This document shows, piece after piece, positions 7,951 to 18,700 of a stretch of 64,000 nucleotides of DNA. The notes under the pieces are model-generated. The model saw only the letters and a list, made by a program, of their open reading frames with translations, did not search any database and had not been told where the DNA came from. Positions within the stretch are counted from its first letter, which is position 1, and each line of letters begins with the position of its first letter. The stretch lies in assembly GCA_964646255.1 (NCBI GenBank), contig CAZYDI010000009.1, positions 1-64,000 of the forward strand, written 5' to 3'. This stretch comes from UBA5072 sp964646255. GTDB lineage: Bacteria > Bacteroidota > Bacteroidia > Bacteroidales > UBA10428. The translations under genes and the position numbers were made by a program.

Positions 7951-8364
7951 TCAATCCGGCAGAATTTTTTCCCTGATTGTTTTCATTTTATTCAACCGGT
8001 CTTCAGAAAAAGTTCTGTACGATTCATCGATATATTCAAAGAGCAGTAGCGATTTCTGATAATATGGCAAACTTTCAGCCTCCTTGTTTTTGGCAACAAG
8101 AAGTTCTGCCTCCGCATACAGCAATTCAGCCAATACTTCGAGATGCCCGTTGGTAAAATTGTGTTCCGCGATAAGTGTTTTTGTCAGGTCTTCTGAAGGA
8201 ATCTGCTGAAAAAAGGCAGCATCTTTCCGCAGAAAGGTCAGGTAAATTTCATTTAATGTTTCCTCCGCTTCATGAAATTTTCCGGTTTGAATTTTTGAAA
8301 AAATTGCCCGCAGGATTTCGCCAAGCATTTCTATCATGCGGAGTATGTAATCTTTCTGGTACAT
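7951..8364 (-). CDS. DUF6483 family protein
   Basis: This 137-residue soluble, all-helical protein begins MYQKDYILRMIEMLGEILRA. That start is typical of the DUF6483 family: an N-terminal helix with YILRMIE followed by TPR-like helices (HLEVLAELLYAEAELL, PYYQKSLLLFEYI). The family has no established function. It faces away from the serine hydrolase gene across a 120-base intergenic region. Confidence 0.7.
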   Translation of the reverse strand: MYQKDYILRMIEMLGEILRAIFSKIQTGKFHEAEETLNEIYLTFLRKDAAFFQQIPSEDLTKTLIAEHNFTNGHLEVLAELLYAEAELLVAKNKEAESLPYYQKSLLLFEYIDESYRTFSEDRLNKMKTIREKILPD

Positions 8365-8486
8365 GCTTTTCTTCTCTATTTAATTGAACATTAATAAATA
8401 TACAATCACAGAATTTTTGTCTTGTACTAATATTTTTTGAATGCTACTGAATGATTAAATTTACAAAGATCAAAAACCCGTTCCAA

Positions 8487-9821
8487 ATGAAAACAAAGAT
8501 TCTTTTTCCATTGCTCGTTTTCTTCCTGTCAACAATGCAAACTTTTGCACAAACCATTCATGGTGAAAAACTGGACAGTTTGCTTGCTTTATTGTCGGCT
8601 AAAGACAAAGCCATGGGCAGCCTTGCTGTACTCGAAGACGGACAGCTTACCTATAACAACACCATCGGATTTGTTGAAAATGATCCTTACACGATGGCTT
8701 CAAACAACAAAACCAAATATCGCATTGGTTCCATTTCAAAAATGTTTACCGCTGTGCTGGTTTTTCAACTTATTGATGAAGGTAGACTTCAACTCACCAC
8801 AACACTCGATACATATTATCCGCAAATACCCAATGCAAAAAAAATTACCATTGCTCATATGTTAAGTCACCGAAGCGGCATTCACAATTTTACTTCGGAT
8901 AGTTCCTATTCCGGATGGATGACCTCACCAAAAACCAAGGAAGAACTGGTTGCCATCATTGCAAGCTATAAACCGGATTTCAATCCCGATAAACAAACCG
9001 AATACAGTAATTCCAATTATGTATTACTCGGATATATTTTAGAAGACATCTTATTCAAACCTTATAATGCCATTCTGCAATCACGCATATGTTCGCGCAT
9101 AGGACTCAATGATACCTATTTCGGAAACAAAACCGACATAACAAAAAATGAATGCTATTCCTTTTTTCATGATGGAGGTTGGAAAAAAGCACCCGAAACC
9201 GATATGAGTATACCCCATGGAGCAGGAGCAATTGTTTCCACGTCGTCAGACCTTGTTCGTTTTATTCATGCTTTATACAATGGCAAGTTGATAAGTGAAG
9301 CAAGCCTTGATTGCATGCAGAAGACCATTGAAAATAATTTGGGCATGGGAATGATGACTTTTCCCTACAATGATCTTAAATTATACGGACATGGAGGTGC
9401 GATAGACGGTTTTACTTCACTGTTGGTTTATTCTCCTGAACACAAACTGGCGGTAGCCTATACATCAAACGGGACAGTGTTTTCCGGAAATGATATTGTG
9501 ATAAGAACCCTGAATAATTTTTTTGATAAGGCGGATAAGCTTCCGGAATTTACCGTTTATGATCTGAAGTCTGAAGACATGGATCAATATACAGGAGTAT
9601 ATTCATCTTCTGCAATACCGATTAAAATTACCATTAAGAAAGAAAACGACAAACTGTTTGGACAGGGTACCGGCCAGCCTGCCTTTCCATTGGAACCGGT
9701 GGCCAGAGATGTTTTTACGTTTGACAGGGCCGGGATAAAAATGACCTTCAACCCATCCGACCATAGTTTTATTCTTGAACAGGGGGGTGGAAAATTTAAT
9801 TTCACGCGGGATCAGAACTGA
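8487..9821 (+). CDS. Secreted serine hydrolase, class C beta-lactamase fold
   Basis: This 444-residue protein has a signal peptide ending in TFAQ. Its motifs are SISK (S82-K85, nucleophile and general base), YSN (Y173-N175) and a C-terminal HGG (GHGGAIDGF). These define the AmpC/esterase EstB/D-Ala-D-Ala carboxypeptidase fold. A lipocalin-like C-terminal domain (about 340-444) follows, as in many Bacteroidota members. Most such proteins are esterases or peptidases, so resistance should not be assumed. I start at the ATG at 8487; the ATG at 8451 would place 12 residues before the signal peptide. Confidence 0.87.
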   Translation: MKTKILFPLLVFFLSTMQTFAQTIHGEKLDSLLALLSAKDKAMGSLAVLEDGQLTYNNTIGFVENDPYTMASNNKTKYRIGSISKMFTAVLVFQLIDEGRLQLTTTLDTYYPQIPNAKKITIAHMLSHRSGIHNFTSDSSYSGWMTSPKTKEELVAIIASYKPDFNPDKQTEYSNSNYVLLGYILEDILFKPYNAILQSRICSRIGLNDTYFGNKTDITKNECYSFFHDGGWKKAPETDMSIPHGAGAIVSTSSDLVRFIHALYNGKLISEASLDCMQKTIENNLGMGMMTFPYNDLKLYGHGGAIDGFTSLLVYSPEHKLAVAYTSNGTVFSGNDIVIRTLNNFFDKADKLPEFTVYDLKSEDMDQYTGVYSSSAIPIKITIKKENDKLFGQGTGQPAFPLEPVARDVFTFDRAGIKMTFNPSDHSFILEQGGGKFNFTRDQN

Positions 9822-9849
9822 ATAATATAAACATCAAAATTTTAAGGTC

Positions 9850-10272
9850 ATGGAAGAAATCGCTTTTAAAGATAAAAACCAAAAACCCACGGATGAACTA
9901 ATCAAAAATGCCCTGGCTGAAAATTTCACTATATGGAATGAGTTGTTCAGCCGGTTAAAAAAAGACTTTCCCGATGCGGTTCCAGGCTGGAATTATTATA
10001 ACGATGGAAAAAGCTGGCTGCTAAAAACTGTAAAAAAGAACAAAACATTATTCTGGACTGCCATTTTTCCGGGTTCTTTCAGCGTTACATTCTATTTTGG
10101 CGACAAAGCCGCATCGCTGATCGATGCCAGTGATATTGCCGATGACTTAAAGGATCAATACCATAATGGCAAGCACTTTGGAAAAATCAGGGCTGTATCA
10201 CTCAGGGTACATTCCGGGGCAGATGTTGAAAATATTATGAAACTGGCAGATCTCAGATCAAGAATAAAATAA
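9850..10272 (+). CDS. DUF3788 family protein
   Basis: This 140-residue soluble protein has the DUF3788 pattern: an N-terminal helix (FTIWNELFSRLKKDFP), then WNYYNDGKSWLLK and TLFWTAIFPGSFSVTFYFGDKA, and a C-terminal KIRAVSLRV strand. The fold resembles the YdhG/DUF1801-like superfamily. Function is unknown. It lies 28 bases after the serine hydrolase and 45 bases before the ATPase gene. Confidence 0.8.
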   Translation: MEEIAFKDKNQKPTDELIKNALAENFTIWNELFSRLKKDFPDAVPGWNYYNDGKSWLLKTVKKNKTLFWTAIFPGSFSVTFYFGDKAASLIDASDIADDLKDQYHNGKHFGKIRAVSLRVHSGADVENIMKLADLRSRIK

Positions 10273-10317
10273 CCTAAGCTGAAAAATTGTAATTTCGGGG
10301 GCCCAAAATTATTAAGG

Positions 10318-13023
10318 ATGGAAAAATGGTGGTTTGCAGAGGCCAGCGAGGTGGCCAAAGACCTTAATACTGATCTGGAGAAAGGCCTTACTCCTGGTGA
10401 AATAAAGACACGACAGGAAAAATACGGACCCAACCAGCTCGAGGAAAAAAAAGGGCGATCAGCCATTTCATTGCTGCTCGACCAGTTTAAGGACTTTATG
10501 ATATGGGTGCTGATAGGTGCAGCACTTGTTTCCGGTTTTCTAAGAGAATGGGTTGATGCCATTGCCATTATATGCATTGTTATACTCAATGCCATACTGG
10601 GATTTATACAGGAGTACCGCGCCGAAAAATCACTTGCTGCGTTAAAAAAGCTTTCTTCACCAAATTCAAAAGTGATCCGCGACGGCAAACATGTGGTAAT
10701 ACCATCCAGTGAAATTGTTCCCGGCGACCTCATAGAGATTGAAGCCGGTGATTATATTCCGGCCGACAGCAGGGTTGTTTATGCCACCGGAAATACTTCC
10801 GCGCATGAAGCGAGTTTAACGGGTGAATCAACCCCCGTTAATAAAAGTGCCGGCAAACTTGAGAATGAAAATATTTCCCTTGCCGACAGAACGAATATGG
10901 TGTATATGGGCACGTCGATGGTTGCCGGAAAGGCACGTGCAATTACTACAGGAACCGGCATGAACACGGAACTAGGTAAGATTGCCGGCCTCATTCAACA
11001 GGTTGAAGACACTACAACTCCCCTGCAAAAAAAATTGAAGGAATTCGGTAAAATTATTATTGTTATTGTGTTTGCCCTGATAGGACTCATCTTCCTCATT
11101 GGTTATCTGCGGGGTGAAGAAATCATGGATTTGTTTTTAACGTCGGTGAGCCTTGCTGTAGCAGCTATACCGGAGGGATTGCCTGCCGTTGTTACCATTG
11201 CCCTGGCACTGGGTGTTCAGCGAATGGTTAAACGCAATTGTATTATCCGGAAACTACCTTCCGTTGAAACGCTGGGAAGTACCTCCATCATATGTTCTGA
11301 CAAAACCGGTACACTTACAAAAAATGAAATGACCGTTCAGGCCTTGTTTCATGGAGGAGAATTGTATAGCGTTTCGGGCATTGGTTATGCCCCTGATGGT
11401 GAGTTTACCCATAAAAACCAAAAGATAGATCCGCTGCAACATACAGGGCTTGAAAAGCTGATTAACGCTACTGTTTTATGTAACGGAGCACAACTGGTAA
11501 AGGAGGAATCCGCGTATAAAATAATCGGTGATCCTACGGAAGGTTCATTGCTTACTATGGCTGCAAAGGCAGGTATTGACAAAAAGTCATTGGAATCAAA
11601 ATATGCCTTTGAAGAAGAAATACCCTTTGATTCGGATCGTAAACAGATGACCATCATACGGCGAAATGGTAATAAACATGTGGCTTTTGTAAAAGGCGCT
11701 CCCGATATATTATTGTCCAATTGCATCAAAATCCAGGAAGAAGAAAAGGTTAGTGATCTTGATGCCCGGAGGCGCGAGCGCATAAGTGCTGCTAATGCTG
11801 ATTTGGCCAACAAGGCAATGCGTGTTCTGGCCGTTGGGTATAGAGAGTTTGATCAGATTCCTGATAATACCGAAGCCAAAAACATAGAAAAGGAACTTGT
11901 ATTCCTTGGCCTGGTAGCCATGATTGATCCTCCCCGGCATGAGGTGAAACTGGCCATGAAAGACTGCCGGAGTGCCGGAATAAAATCGGTAATGATTACC
12001 GGTGATCACAAAAATACTGCTGTAGCTATTGCCCGTGAATTAGGCTTTTATCAGGATGACTCTCTTGCTTTTACCGGCGATGAGGTAGACAATATGCCCG
12101 AAGATGAATTCAAGCGCAATGTTGAAAGGACGGCAGTATATGCAAGGGTTTCGCCCGAACATAAGCTAAAGATCGTTAAGGCATGGAGGGAAAAGGGTCA
12201 TGTGGTTGCCATGACCGGCGATGGAGTAAATGATGCGCCGGCAGTGAAGGAAGCCGATATCGGAGTGGCCATGGGCATTACAGGAACCGATGTTACCAAG
12301 GAAGTTTCAGAAATGGTAATCACCGATGACAATTTTGCCTCCATCGTTGCCGCCGTTGAAGAAGGCAGGGGGATATACGATAATATAAGAAAATTTATCC
12401 ACTACCTTCTTTCCTGTAATGTAGGTGAAATCCTGGTTATGTTTATTGCTTCGCTGGTTCGGCTGCCTGTACCCCTATTGCCCATTCATATCCTCTGGGT
12501 AAATCTTGTTACGGATGGCTTACCGGCCTTGGCACTGGGCGTGGATCCTATCAATAAAGATATCATGAAGCAACCTCCCCGGCAAAAGGATGAGTCGGTG
12601 CTAACCAGAAAAATGGGAATACTGATATTTGTGCAGGGATTGTTTATTGCGATGTGCAGTTTGCTCGCTTTTATTCTTGTTTACTTTGTTGAAGATGAAG
12701 GAATAGAAAGGGCACGCACGGCAAGCTTTATTGTTTTAGCCTGCAGTCAGTTATTTCACTCATTCAATTGCCGGAGCAATACAGAATCGATATTTAAACT
12801 GGGCTTCCTCAGTAATAAGAAATTGGTTTATGCCACACTGGCTTCTTTTGCTCTTCAAATGGCGGTAGTGTATGTACCATTTTTGCAAACAGTATTTAAA
12901 ACTCAGCCATTGGGATTGTTCGACTGGGCCATGGTGTTGATCATCTCGTCGTTTCCTTTGTTTGCCATGGAACTTGTGAAGCTCATAAGCCGTATAACCA
13001 GGAATAAAAAGCAAAGTATTTAA
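10318..13023 (+). CDS. Calcium-translocating P-type ATPase (PMCA/SERCA-like)
   Basis: This 901-residue P2-type ATPase should export Ca2+ from the cytoplasm using ATP. Domains in order: N-terminal cation-ATPase domain; TM1-2; actuator with LTGES; TM3-4 with the ion-site motif PEGLPA; the phosphorylation site SDKTGTLT (Asp328); nucleotide domain with KGAPD; hinge TGDGVNDAPA; then the C-terminal TM5-10 domain. TM4 PEGLP and the TM6 segment NLVTDGLPALALG fit Ca2+-type pumps, although Mn2+ is possible. A TAATTTCG element resembling the -7 box lies about 30 bases upstream. Confidence 0.93.
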   Translation: MEKWWFAEASEVAKDLNTDLEKGLTPGEIKTRQEKYGPNQLEEKKGRSAISLLLDQFKDFMIWVLIGAALVSGFLREWVDAIAIICIVILNAILGFIQEYRAEKSLAALKKLSSPNSKVIRDGKHVVIPSSEIVPGDLIEIEAGDYIPADSRVVYATGNTSAHEASLTGESTPVNKSAGKLENENISLADRTNMVYMGTSMVAGKARAITTGTGMNTELGKIAGLIQQVEDTTTPLQKKLKEFGKIIIVIVFALIGLIFLIGYLRGEEIMDLFLTSVSLAVAAIPEGLPAVVTIALALGVQRMVKRNCIIRKLPSVETLGSTSIICSDKTGTLTKNEMTVQALFHGGELYSVSGIGYAPDGEFTHKNQKIDPLQHTGLEKLINATVLCNGAQLVKEESAYKIIGDPTEGSLLTMAAKAGIDKKSLESKYAFEEEIPFDSDRKQMTIIRRNGNKHVAFVKGAPDILLSNCIKIQEEEKVSDLDARRRERISAANADLANKAMRVLAVGYREFDQIPDNTEAKNIEKELVFLGLVAMIDPPRHEVKLAMKDCRSAGIKSVMITGDHKNTAVAIARELGFYQDDSLAFTGDEVDNMPEDEFKRNVERTAVYARVSPEHKLKIVKAWREKGHVVAMTGDGVNDAPAVKEADIGVAMGITGTDVTKEVSEMVITDDNFASIVAAVEEGRGIYDNIRKFIHYLLSCNVGEILVMFIASLVRLPVPLLPIHILWVNLVTDGLPALALGVDPINKDIMKQPPRQKDESVLTRKMGILIFVQGLFIAMCSLLAFILVYFVEDEGIERARTASFIVLACSQLFHSFNCRSNTESIFKLGFLSNKKLVYATLASFALQMAVVYVPFLQTVFKTQPLGLFDWAMVLIISSFPLFAMELVKLISRITRNKKQSI

Positions 13024-13085
13024 TATACTTTTATTCCTGTTTGTTTCGTTCTTAATTTGATTGTTCACATCTGAAAAAATTGCTT

Positions 13086-14495
13086 ATGAAGCATTTTACA
13101 TTGTCAAATTTTTGCAGGTTTTGCTTCATACTTTTGTTTATTTGCATTATTCCGTTCGAGGGAATACTATGCCAGGCTCCGCCCAAATACCAGCCTCCTG
13201 AAACCCGTATTCTCTTTATCTTTGATGCATCACAGAGCATGGGTGGTATTTGGCAGAAAGAATCTAAAATCTCCATCGCACGAAATGTGCTTATACACAT
13301 TATTGACAGTCTTGAACAATTGCCCAATGTAAAAATGGCATTGCGGTTATACGGACATCAGAGCCCGGTACCACCACAGAACTGCAACGACACAAAACTC
13401 GAAGTACCCTTTGCCAAAGGCAACGCCCCCCTAATAAGACAAAAATTAAGGTTTGTTATACCTAAGGGCACTACGCCCATTGCTCATTCACTTGAACTGG
13501 GTGCCAGTGATTTCCCTCCTGATGTTGAAAATTGCCGGAATATCATTATTCTTATAACCGACGGAGTGGAGGCATGTGACGGCGATGCATGTGCAGTTTC
13601 TATTGAACTGCAAAAAAAAGGAATTGTTCTTAAGCCCTTCGTTATAGGCATTGGCATTGATGAAAATTTCGAACAGACGTTCAATTGTATCGGTAATTAT
13701 TATAATGCTGCTTATGAAGAAAAACTTGGCGAAGTAATGGAGGTTGTAATAAGCCAGGCACTCAATGCTACAACAGCCCAGATTAACCTGCTTGATGATA
13801 CCGGGCATCCTACTGAATCAAACGTCAATTGCACTTTTTACGACCAGGTTTCTGGCAAAATCTACTATAACTATATACACACCCTTAATCACAGGGGATT
13901 GCCTGACACCCTTACCATTGATCATTTGCCTGTGTACCGTATGCGTGTTCACACCCTGCCTCCGGTTGACGTAAACAACATCAAACTCCTGCCCGGCAAA
14001 CACACCATAATCGCCGCTGATGTCCCTCAGGGAGCCCTGGTGGTTAAATCGTCCGATCCGCTGCAATACCGGGGACTCGAATTTATTGTTAGAAAAGCGG
14101 GAAATATGAATACCCTGAACATGCAAAAGATGTATACGGATGAAAAATACCTGGTCGGTAAATATGACATCGAAATTCCGGCACTACCAAGGATATATCT
14201 TTATGATGTTGACATCAAGCAAAGCACTACCACCACTGTGGAGGTTGCCCGTCCGGGACTGGTTACCTTCCTTCGTTCGTCCATCGGTTATGGCAGCATT
14301 TATTCGCGAAAGAGCAATCTTCAGGAAGACTGGGTATGTAACCTTGACAATACGGTGAAAAATGAATCGCTTCAGCTTCAACCCGGCAAATACAGGGTTG
14401 TTTTCCGGGCAATCAACGCCAAACAAACACTGTATACGGTGAATAAGACGTTTGAAGTAAGATCGGGAAGTACCGAGGTGGTTCAGTTATATTGA
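13086..14495 (+). CDS. Secreted von Willebrand factor A domain protein
   Basis: This 469-residue protein has a signal peptide (ending near ILCQA) and a VWA domain at about 40-230. The metal-ion adhesion site DASQS is visible (RILFIFDASQSMGG), with the later TPIAHSLE and ITDGVEACDGD motifs. A Cys-containing loop (CRNIIILITDGVEACDGDAC) is typical of the TerY/CAP-like VWA subgroup. The C-terminal 240 residues look like beta-sandwich repeats without a recognised sorting domain. A role in adhesion or envelope complex assembly is likely. I use the ATG at 13086 rather than the TTG two codons earlier. Confidence 0.82.
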   Translation: MKHFTLSNFCRFCFILLFICIIPFEGILCQAPPKYQPPETRILFIFDASQSMGGIWQKESKISIARNVLIHIIDSLEQLPNVKMALRLYGHQSPVPPQNCNDTKLEVPFAKGNAPLIRQKLRFVIPKGTTPIAHSLELGASDFPPDVENCRNIIILITDGVEACDGDACAVSIELQKKGIVLKPFVIGIGIDENFEQTFNCIGNYYNAAYEEKLGEVMEVVISQALNATTAQINLLDDTGHPTESNVNCTFYDQVSGKIYYNYIHTLNHRGLPDTLTIDHLPVYRMRVHTLPPVDVNNIKLLPGKHTIIAADVPQGALVVKSSDPLQYRGLEFIVRKAGNMNTLNMQKMYTDEKYLVGKYDIEIPALPRIYLYDVDIKQSTTTTVEVARPGLVTFLRSSIGYGSIYSRKSNLQEDWVCNLDNTVKNESLQLQPGKYRVVFRAINAKQTLYTVNKTFEVRSGSTEVVQLY

Positions 14496-14507
14496 AATAA
14501 CCGGCCT

Positions 14508-15425
14508 TTATCCTCTGACTATTAATGCCTTTATTATGTGTGTGACCATACGGGGATTTTCGCGCAGTCTTCGGGTTGAATAATTAAACCAGTCCTTTCC
14601 ATAAGGAACATAGATACGCATGGTATAACCCTTTTCCACTATAGATTTTCGCAGTTCGGGAGTTACACCGTATAACATCTGGAATTCAAACCTGTTGCCC
14701 TGCACATGATGATTTCCGATTATATCATATGCTCCGTTGATCAGCGCCCTATCATGGGTTGCAATGGCAGCAAAAATATTGTTCTGCACCATATATTCAA
14801 GATCGTCAAGATAGTGCCTGTTTATTTCCTGCTTGTTTTTAAATGCCAGTTCTTCCGGCTCATTGTATATTCCTTTGCATAACCTTACATTGATAAGGCC
14901 ACGGCCATTGTCAAATTTGGCAAGGTTTTTAAGGTCATCCAGGGTACGCCTGAGGTATGCCTGCAAAACAATGCTAACATTCCGGGGAAATTCTTCAAGC
15001 AGCTTCTTATACAGCTCCAGTTCCTTATCGGTACACTGGCTGTCCTCCATATCAATTCTTACACACCGTTCATAAGAAGCAGCCTTGGCAACGATTTCAC
15101 GGATGTTTGAATAGCACATCTGTTCATCCAGCAAAAGACCAAACATGGTTGGCTTCACGGAAAATGAATTGTCAAGTCCATGCTCTACCGAAGCTTCTAT
15201 AAGCCGGAGGTATTCTTCCTTGTAATACTGAATATTTTCACGGCGGGTCTGAAATTCCCCCAATAAATCCATGGATGCCTTAATGTTGAGACTATTAAGT
15301 TTTTTAGTTACCCTAACCGCATCCTTTAATTCCTTACCTGCAATATACCTTTTGCTGAATATCCACACCACATCTTTAGGCAGGTATGCCAGCAAACCAA
15401 CGAGCCATTTATTAAACATCATCAC
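14508..15425 (-). CDS. Proline dehydrogenase (monofunctional PRODH)
   Basis: This 305-residue FAD-dependent TIM-barrel enzyme oxidises proline to pyrroline-5-carboxylate. Diagnostic motifs are RIDMEDS, QAYLRRT, VRLCKGIYNEP, ATHD, FQMLYG and the substrate-binding end YVPYGKDWFNYSTRRLRENP. Length fits monofunctional PRODH of the Thermus/Deinococcus type. The next enzyme of the pathway, pruA, lies about 15 kb away at 30699, so the two are not in one operon. Three consecutive Met codons make the exact start ambiguous by two residues. The gene runs convergent with the VWA protein, 12 bases apart. Confidence 0.9.
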   Translation of the reverse strand: MMMFNKWLVGLLAYLPKDVVWIFSKRYIAGKELKDAVRVTKKLNSLNIKASMDLLGEFQTRRENIQYYKEEYLRLIEASVEHGLDNSFSVKPTMFGLLLDEQMCYSNIREIVAKAASYERCVRIDMEDSQCTDKELELYKKLLEEFPRNVSIVLQAYLRRTLDDLKNLAKFDNGRGLINVRLCKGIYNEPEELAFKNKQEINRHYLDDLEYMVQNNIFAAIATHDRALINGAYDIIGNHHVQGNRFEFQMLYGVTPELRKSIVEKGYTMRIYVPYGKDWFNYSTRRLRENPRMVTHIIKALIVRG

Positions 15426-15779
15426 AAATTGTAAAATGAATTGCTCACCTGATCAGTGAACACCCATCAAAATTATGCGGAATTCAAGGCTGAAAACAGG
15501 ACAATTGTCATACGTATCCCGCTTTGGATATGAGATATGTCAGGTTTATTTACCAGGAAAAGTTGTGCAGTCGAAAACAAGACGTGCAGTCTGAGGAAGA
15601 GCCGTCTTCGCCCGCCGAAGCCAGCATGGCCGTAAGACCCTGGATGGGGTCAGATGTTTATAGAATCATCTGATTTACGAAAATTCGACCCCAGCCGGGG
15701 TCGAATGTGTAAATACTATACGTTCTCTATAAACATAAAATCCCTCCGGGATTATTTTTCTCTCTCAATATGTAGCGCT
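15426..15779. other. 354-base intergenic region with several hairpins, no gene
   Basis: I see no coding sequence. A near-palindrome with core CTGATCAG (15449-15456) lies 24 bases before the proline dehydrogenase start. CTTCG/CGAAG, TCAGATG/CATCTGA (15650-15656 and 15667-15673) and ATTCGACCCC/GGGGTCGAAT (15683-15692 and 15697-15706) form successive hairpins, and AATCCC/GGGATT (15739-15753) forms the last one before the downstream end of the giant surface protein gene. The region could end the giant protein's transcript, act as a small structured RNA, or be a degenerate repeat element. Confidence 0.6.
15735..15760 (-). terminator. Probable terminator of the 1647-residue surface protein gene
   Basis: On the minus strand AATCCC-GGA-GGGATT is followed by a T-rich stretch (TTATGTTTATAG), about 25-40 bases after the stop codon at 15780. 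The plus strand also has a T-run after the stem. The stem is short, so the call is moderate. Confidence 0.5.
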
Positions 15780-18700
15780 TTACTGTATTACCAATCTGCC
15801 AGTAAATACCTGGCTCTTTGTATGTATCTGCAACAAGTATACACCCCTTGAGAGTTGCTGAACGTCTATCGTTTCATTTTCAATCTCGCGTGAAGTCAAT
15901 TCCCTGTTGTATACAGGCTGACCATTCAGGTTTAAAATCTTTACAATGATATCCTCATCCACATCATTCCCCATCTTTATCCTGAACATACCGTTGTTGG
16001 GATTGGGATACAATACAATATTCCCCGCTTCGAAATTATGTGTTCCATCGGTTATATTAACGCGTACGGATTTAGTTGCCGAACACTCATTCTGCCCCAC
16101 AACAATTACCGTATACGTACCTGCAGTATTCACCGTGTACGTTTGGTTTGTTGTATTATCCTGCCATTGGTACGACTGGTGGCCTGCGCCTGCATCAAGA
16201 ACATAAGGCAGATCAACATTCAGGTAACCGTTAATATCGCCAAAGTCAATGTCTGGTCCGGGTAACGCATCGAACTCAAAGTTCAGTGTGTCGTTAAAAT
16301 GACGCTTGTCGTCTTCGAACAGGGTATACAGGGATACCTTGCTTATTCCTCCATGTGCTATTGAAACCCTTCCGGAAAGCGGCAGCTCTTTAACAGCTCC
16401 CGGATTAAAGTTTCCTGTCCATGAAAGTGTATCCAGGGTTATTCTTTCACCATCAATATCGCAGGCTATATACAGTTCGCTGCTGCCGATGGCTGAAGGA
16501 CCGAGATTGCTTACCCTCACCCTGATATTATCGAGATCGCCGGTACAACCGCTCTCTGGCATGTCGGACCAGGTTACACCAACGTCACTGTAAATCAGGA
16601 ATACAAATACAGTGTCCCGGTCGAAGCAAGATGTGCGGGTGTCGGTTGCGGTTACGTGATATTGGCCTGAGGACGTTACATTGTAATTGTGTGATGTAAC
16701 GGTATCCTGCCAATCATAAGTATAGAAAGGAGAATAACCGGCATCAATCACAAAGGATATATCCTCTATGTATTCTTCCTCTTCAAGTCCGAAGTCCACC
16801 ACCGGTTTATTATACCGGTAGATGGTATGTTCAATGGTGTCGTTCTGCGGCCTTAAATCTCCCGATACCACCGCGGTGGCTTCCAGGCTGTAATCCCCTG
16901 CCGTGGAAAGATCTATCGTGCCTGCAAAAGGATATACCATAAATGAGCCTGGTATCAGCTGCTGGCCCAAATTCATGCTTCCGCTCACCCGGCTGCCTCC
17001 GTTGAAGCGATAGCTCACATTTATCGTGCTTCCCGATGGTACCGTATCGGTACCCGTATTATATATTCTGAGGGATACCGGAACGCTGTTGCTGAAATTG
17101 CATTCCGACAGGGGACTTTCAAACTGTCCCGGGCTGATATCCCTGATTTTTAACCATACAAATGCGGTGTCATAATTATCGCACATGTTGTCATCAAATA
17201 CCTGTACCCAGTATGATCCGCTTGTTGTAATTTCCCTGGTACGCGATGTTTCATCGTTATCCCATAAATAGCTTTGATATCCCGCACCCGCATCCAGTGT
17301 ATGGGATAAGCCGGAAATTATTACATCCGGTCCAAGATTTACAGCCGGACGGCCAAGTATCTCTATGCTTTTATTGATGCTATTGTTACTCAAAACGGTA
17401 TCTCCACCGTACGATGTAAATACATTAAACGCATATGTTCCCTGTGCCGATAAATCCACTGCTCCTTTCGTGAAGGTAAAATCAACATTCTTTCCTGCGT
17501 ACAAGGTTGATGCCAGCACCAACGTATCCTCTACTGCAGTTCCGCCATTCATAACAAATGTAACAGCAATTTTTTGACCGGCTGCAATACTGTCAGTTCC
17601 GTAATTCCGGACACGCACCACCGGGAATTCATGTTTACCGAATCCGCAGTTGTCGGTCGGATGAACAAGTTCTTCGGTTCCCACGTCATAAAAGAGCAAC
17701 TCTACATTGGTTGAATCGTATGCACTGCAGCCATTGCCCCTGGTAGCTGTAACAGTAAGATATTGCCATCCGTCGTCCACAACATTATAGGTATATGTGC
17801 CGCTCGTACCATTCCACCAGTAATCATAAGCAGGATTTGAAATTGTTGTTAATACAACCGTATCGGGCAAGTGCGTTTGAATGGTATCGGGCAGGCTGGT
17901 AATCGGCCCGGGGTAGACACTAAAATTAACCAATGCTGAATCATTATTCCCGCCATAAAACAGAAGGTCTTTTTCACCCTGTGTATAGGCGCGCAAACTG
18001 TAGTCTCCCGGCGATGCAACATCAACCGTAGTAGTAAAGGTATGTTTAATTGTTTGCCCGGGTAAAAAATCTGAAGCAAGCATGAATGTGTCCGTTTCCA
18101 TATGCGCCTGGTTAAAATCGAAGGCAACAATGATGGTATCGTCTTGCTTCATCTTGTTAATACCATAGTTCATCAAAGTAACTGTGACCTCGCCCGGGTT
18201 AAGACCCTGACAGCGGTTCGCAAATGAATCAATCTTAAATACGCCAATATCAATCGGAGCACTGAAGATCCTGACATCGTCAAATGCCATACCGCGGAAA
18301 CTGTTTTCTTCGTCTGCAGCCCATTTCACCCTGAATTTCACCTTAGGCTCATAATTCAGAAATGCTGGAATAACCTGCCTGACAGTCTTCCATCCGGAGT
18401 TTGGATACGACCAACCTAACGTTCCCAGGGATGCTACAGTTGTGTTATACCAATTCCAGTTCCAGTCATGCACATTATGGCCCAGTAACCTCCAGGTAGC
18501 TCCCTCATCGGTAGAGTATTCCACAGCAGCCCCATCCTTGCCTTCTTCAGAATCAAGCCAAATTTTCATTTCAAAAAGCAAACTATCTTCCGATACAAGG
18601 TCATAACATGAACTGATCATATATGATGTATCATTGGAGATATAATTACCATAGGGCGAAAGCGTCCATGCCTTAGGACTTCCGGGAACGGAAGGAAATC

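Noticed and set aside
8487..9821. Antibiotic-resistance class C beta-lactamase controlled by the BlaI/M56 pair
   Set aside because: The SxxK/YxN/HGG motifs fit esterases and peptidases of this fold equally well, it lies 4.5 kb away behind other genes, and it lacks the ATTTTAACTATA repeats found before the BlaI-like gene.
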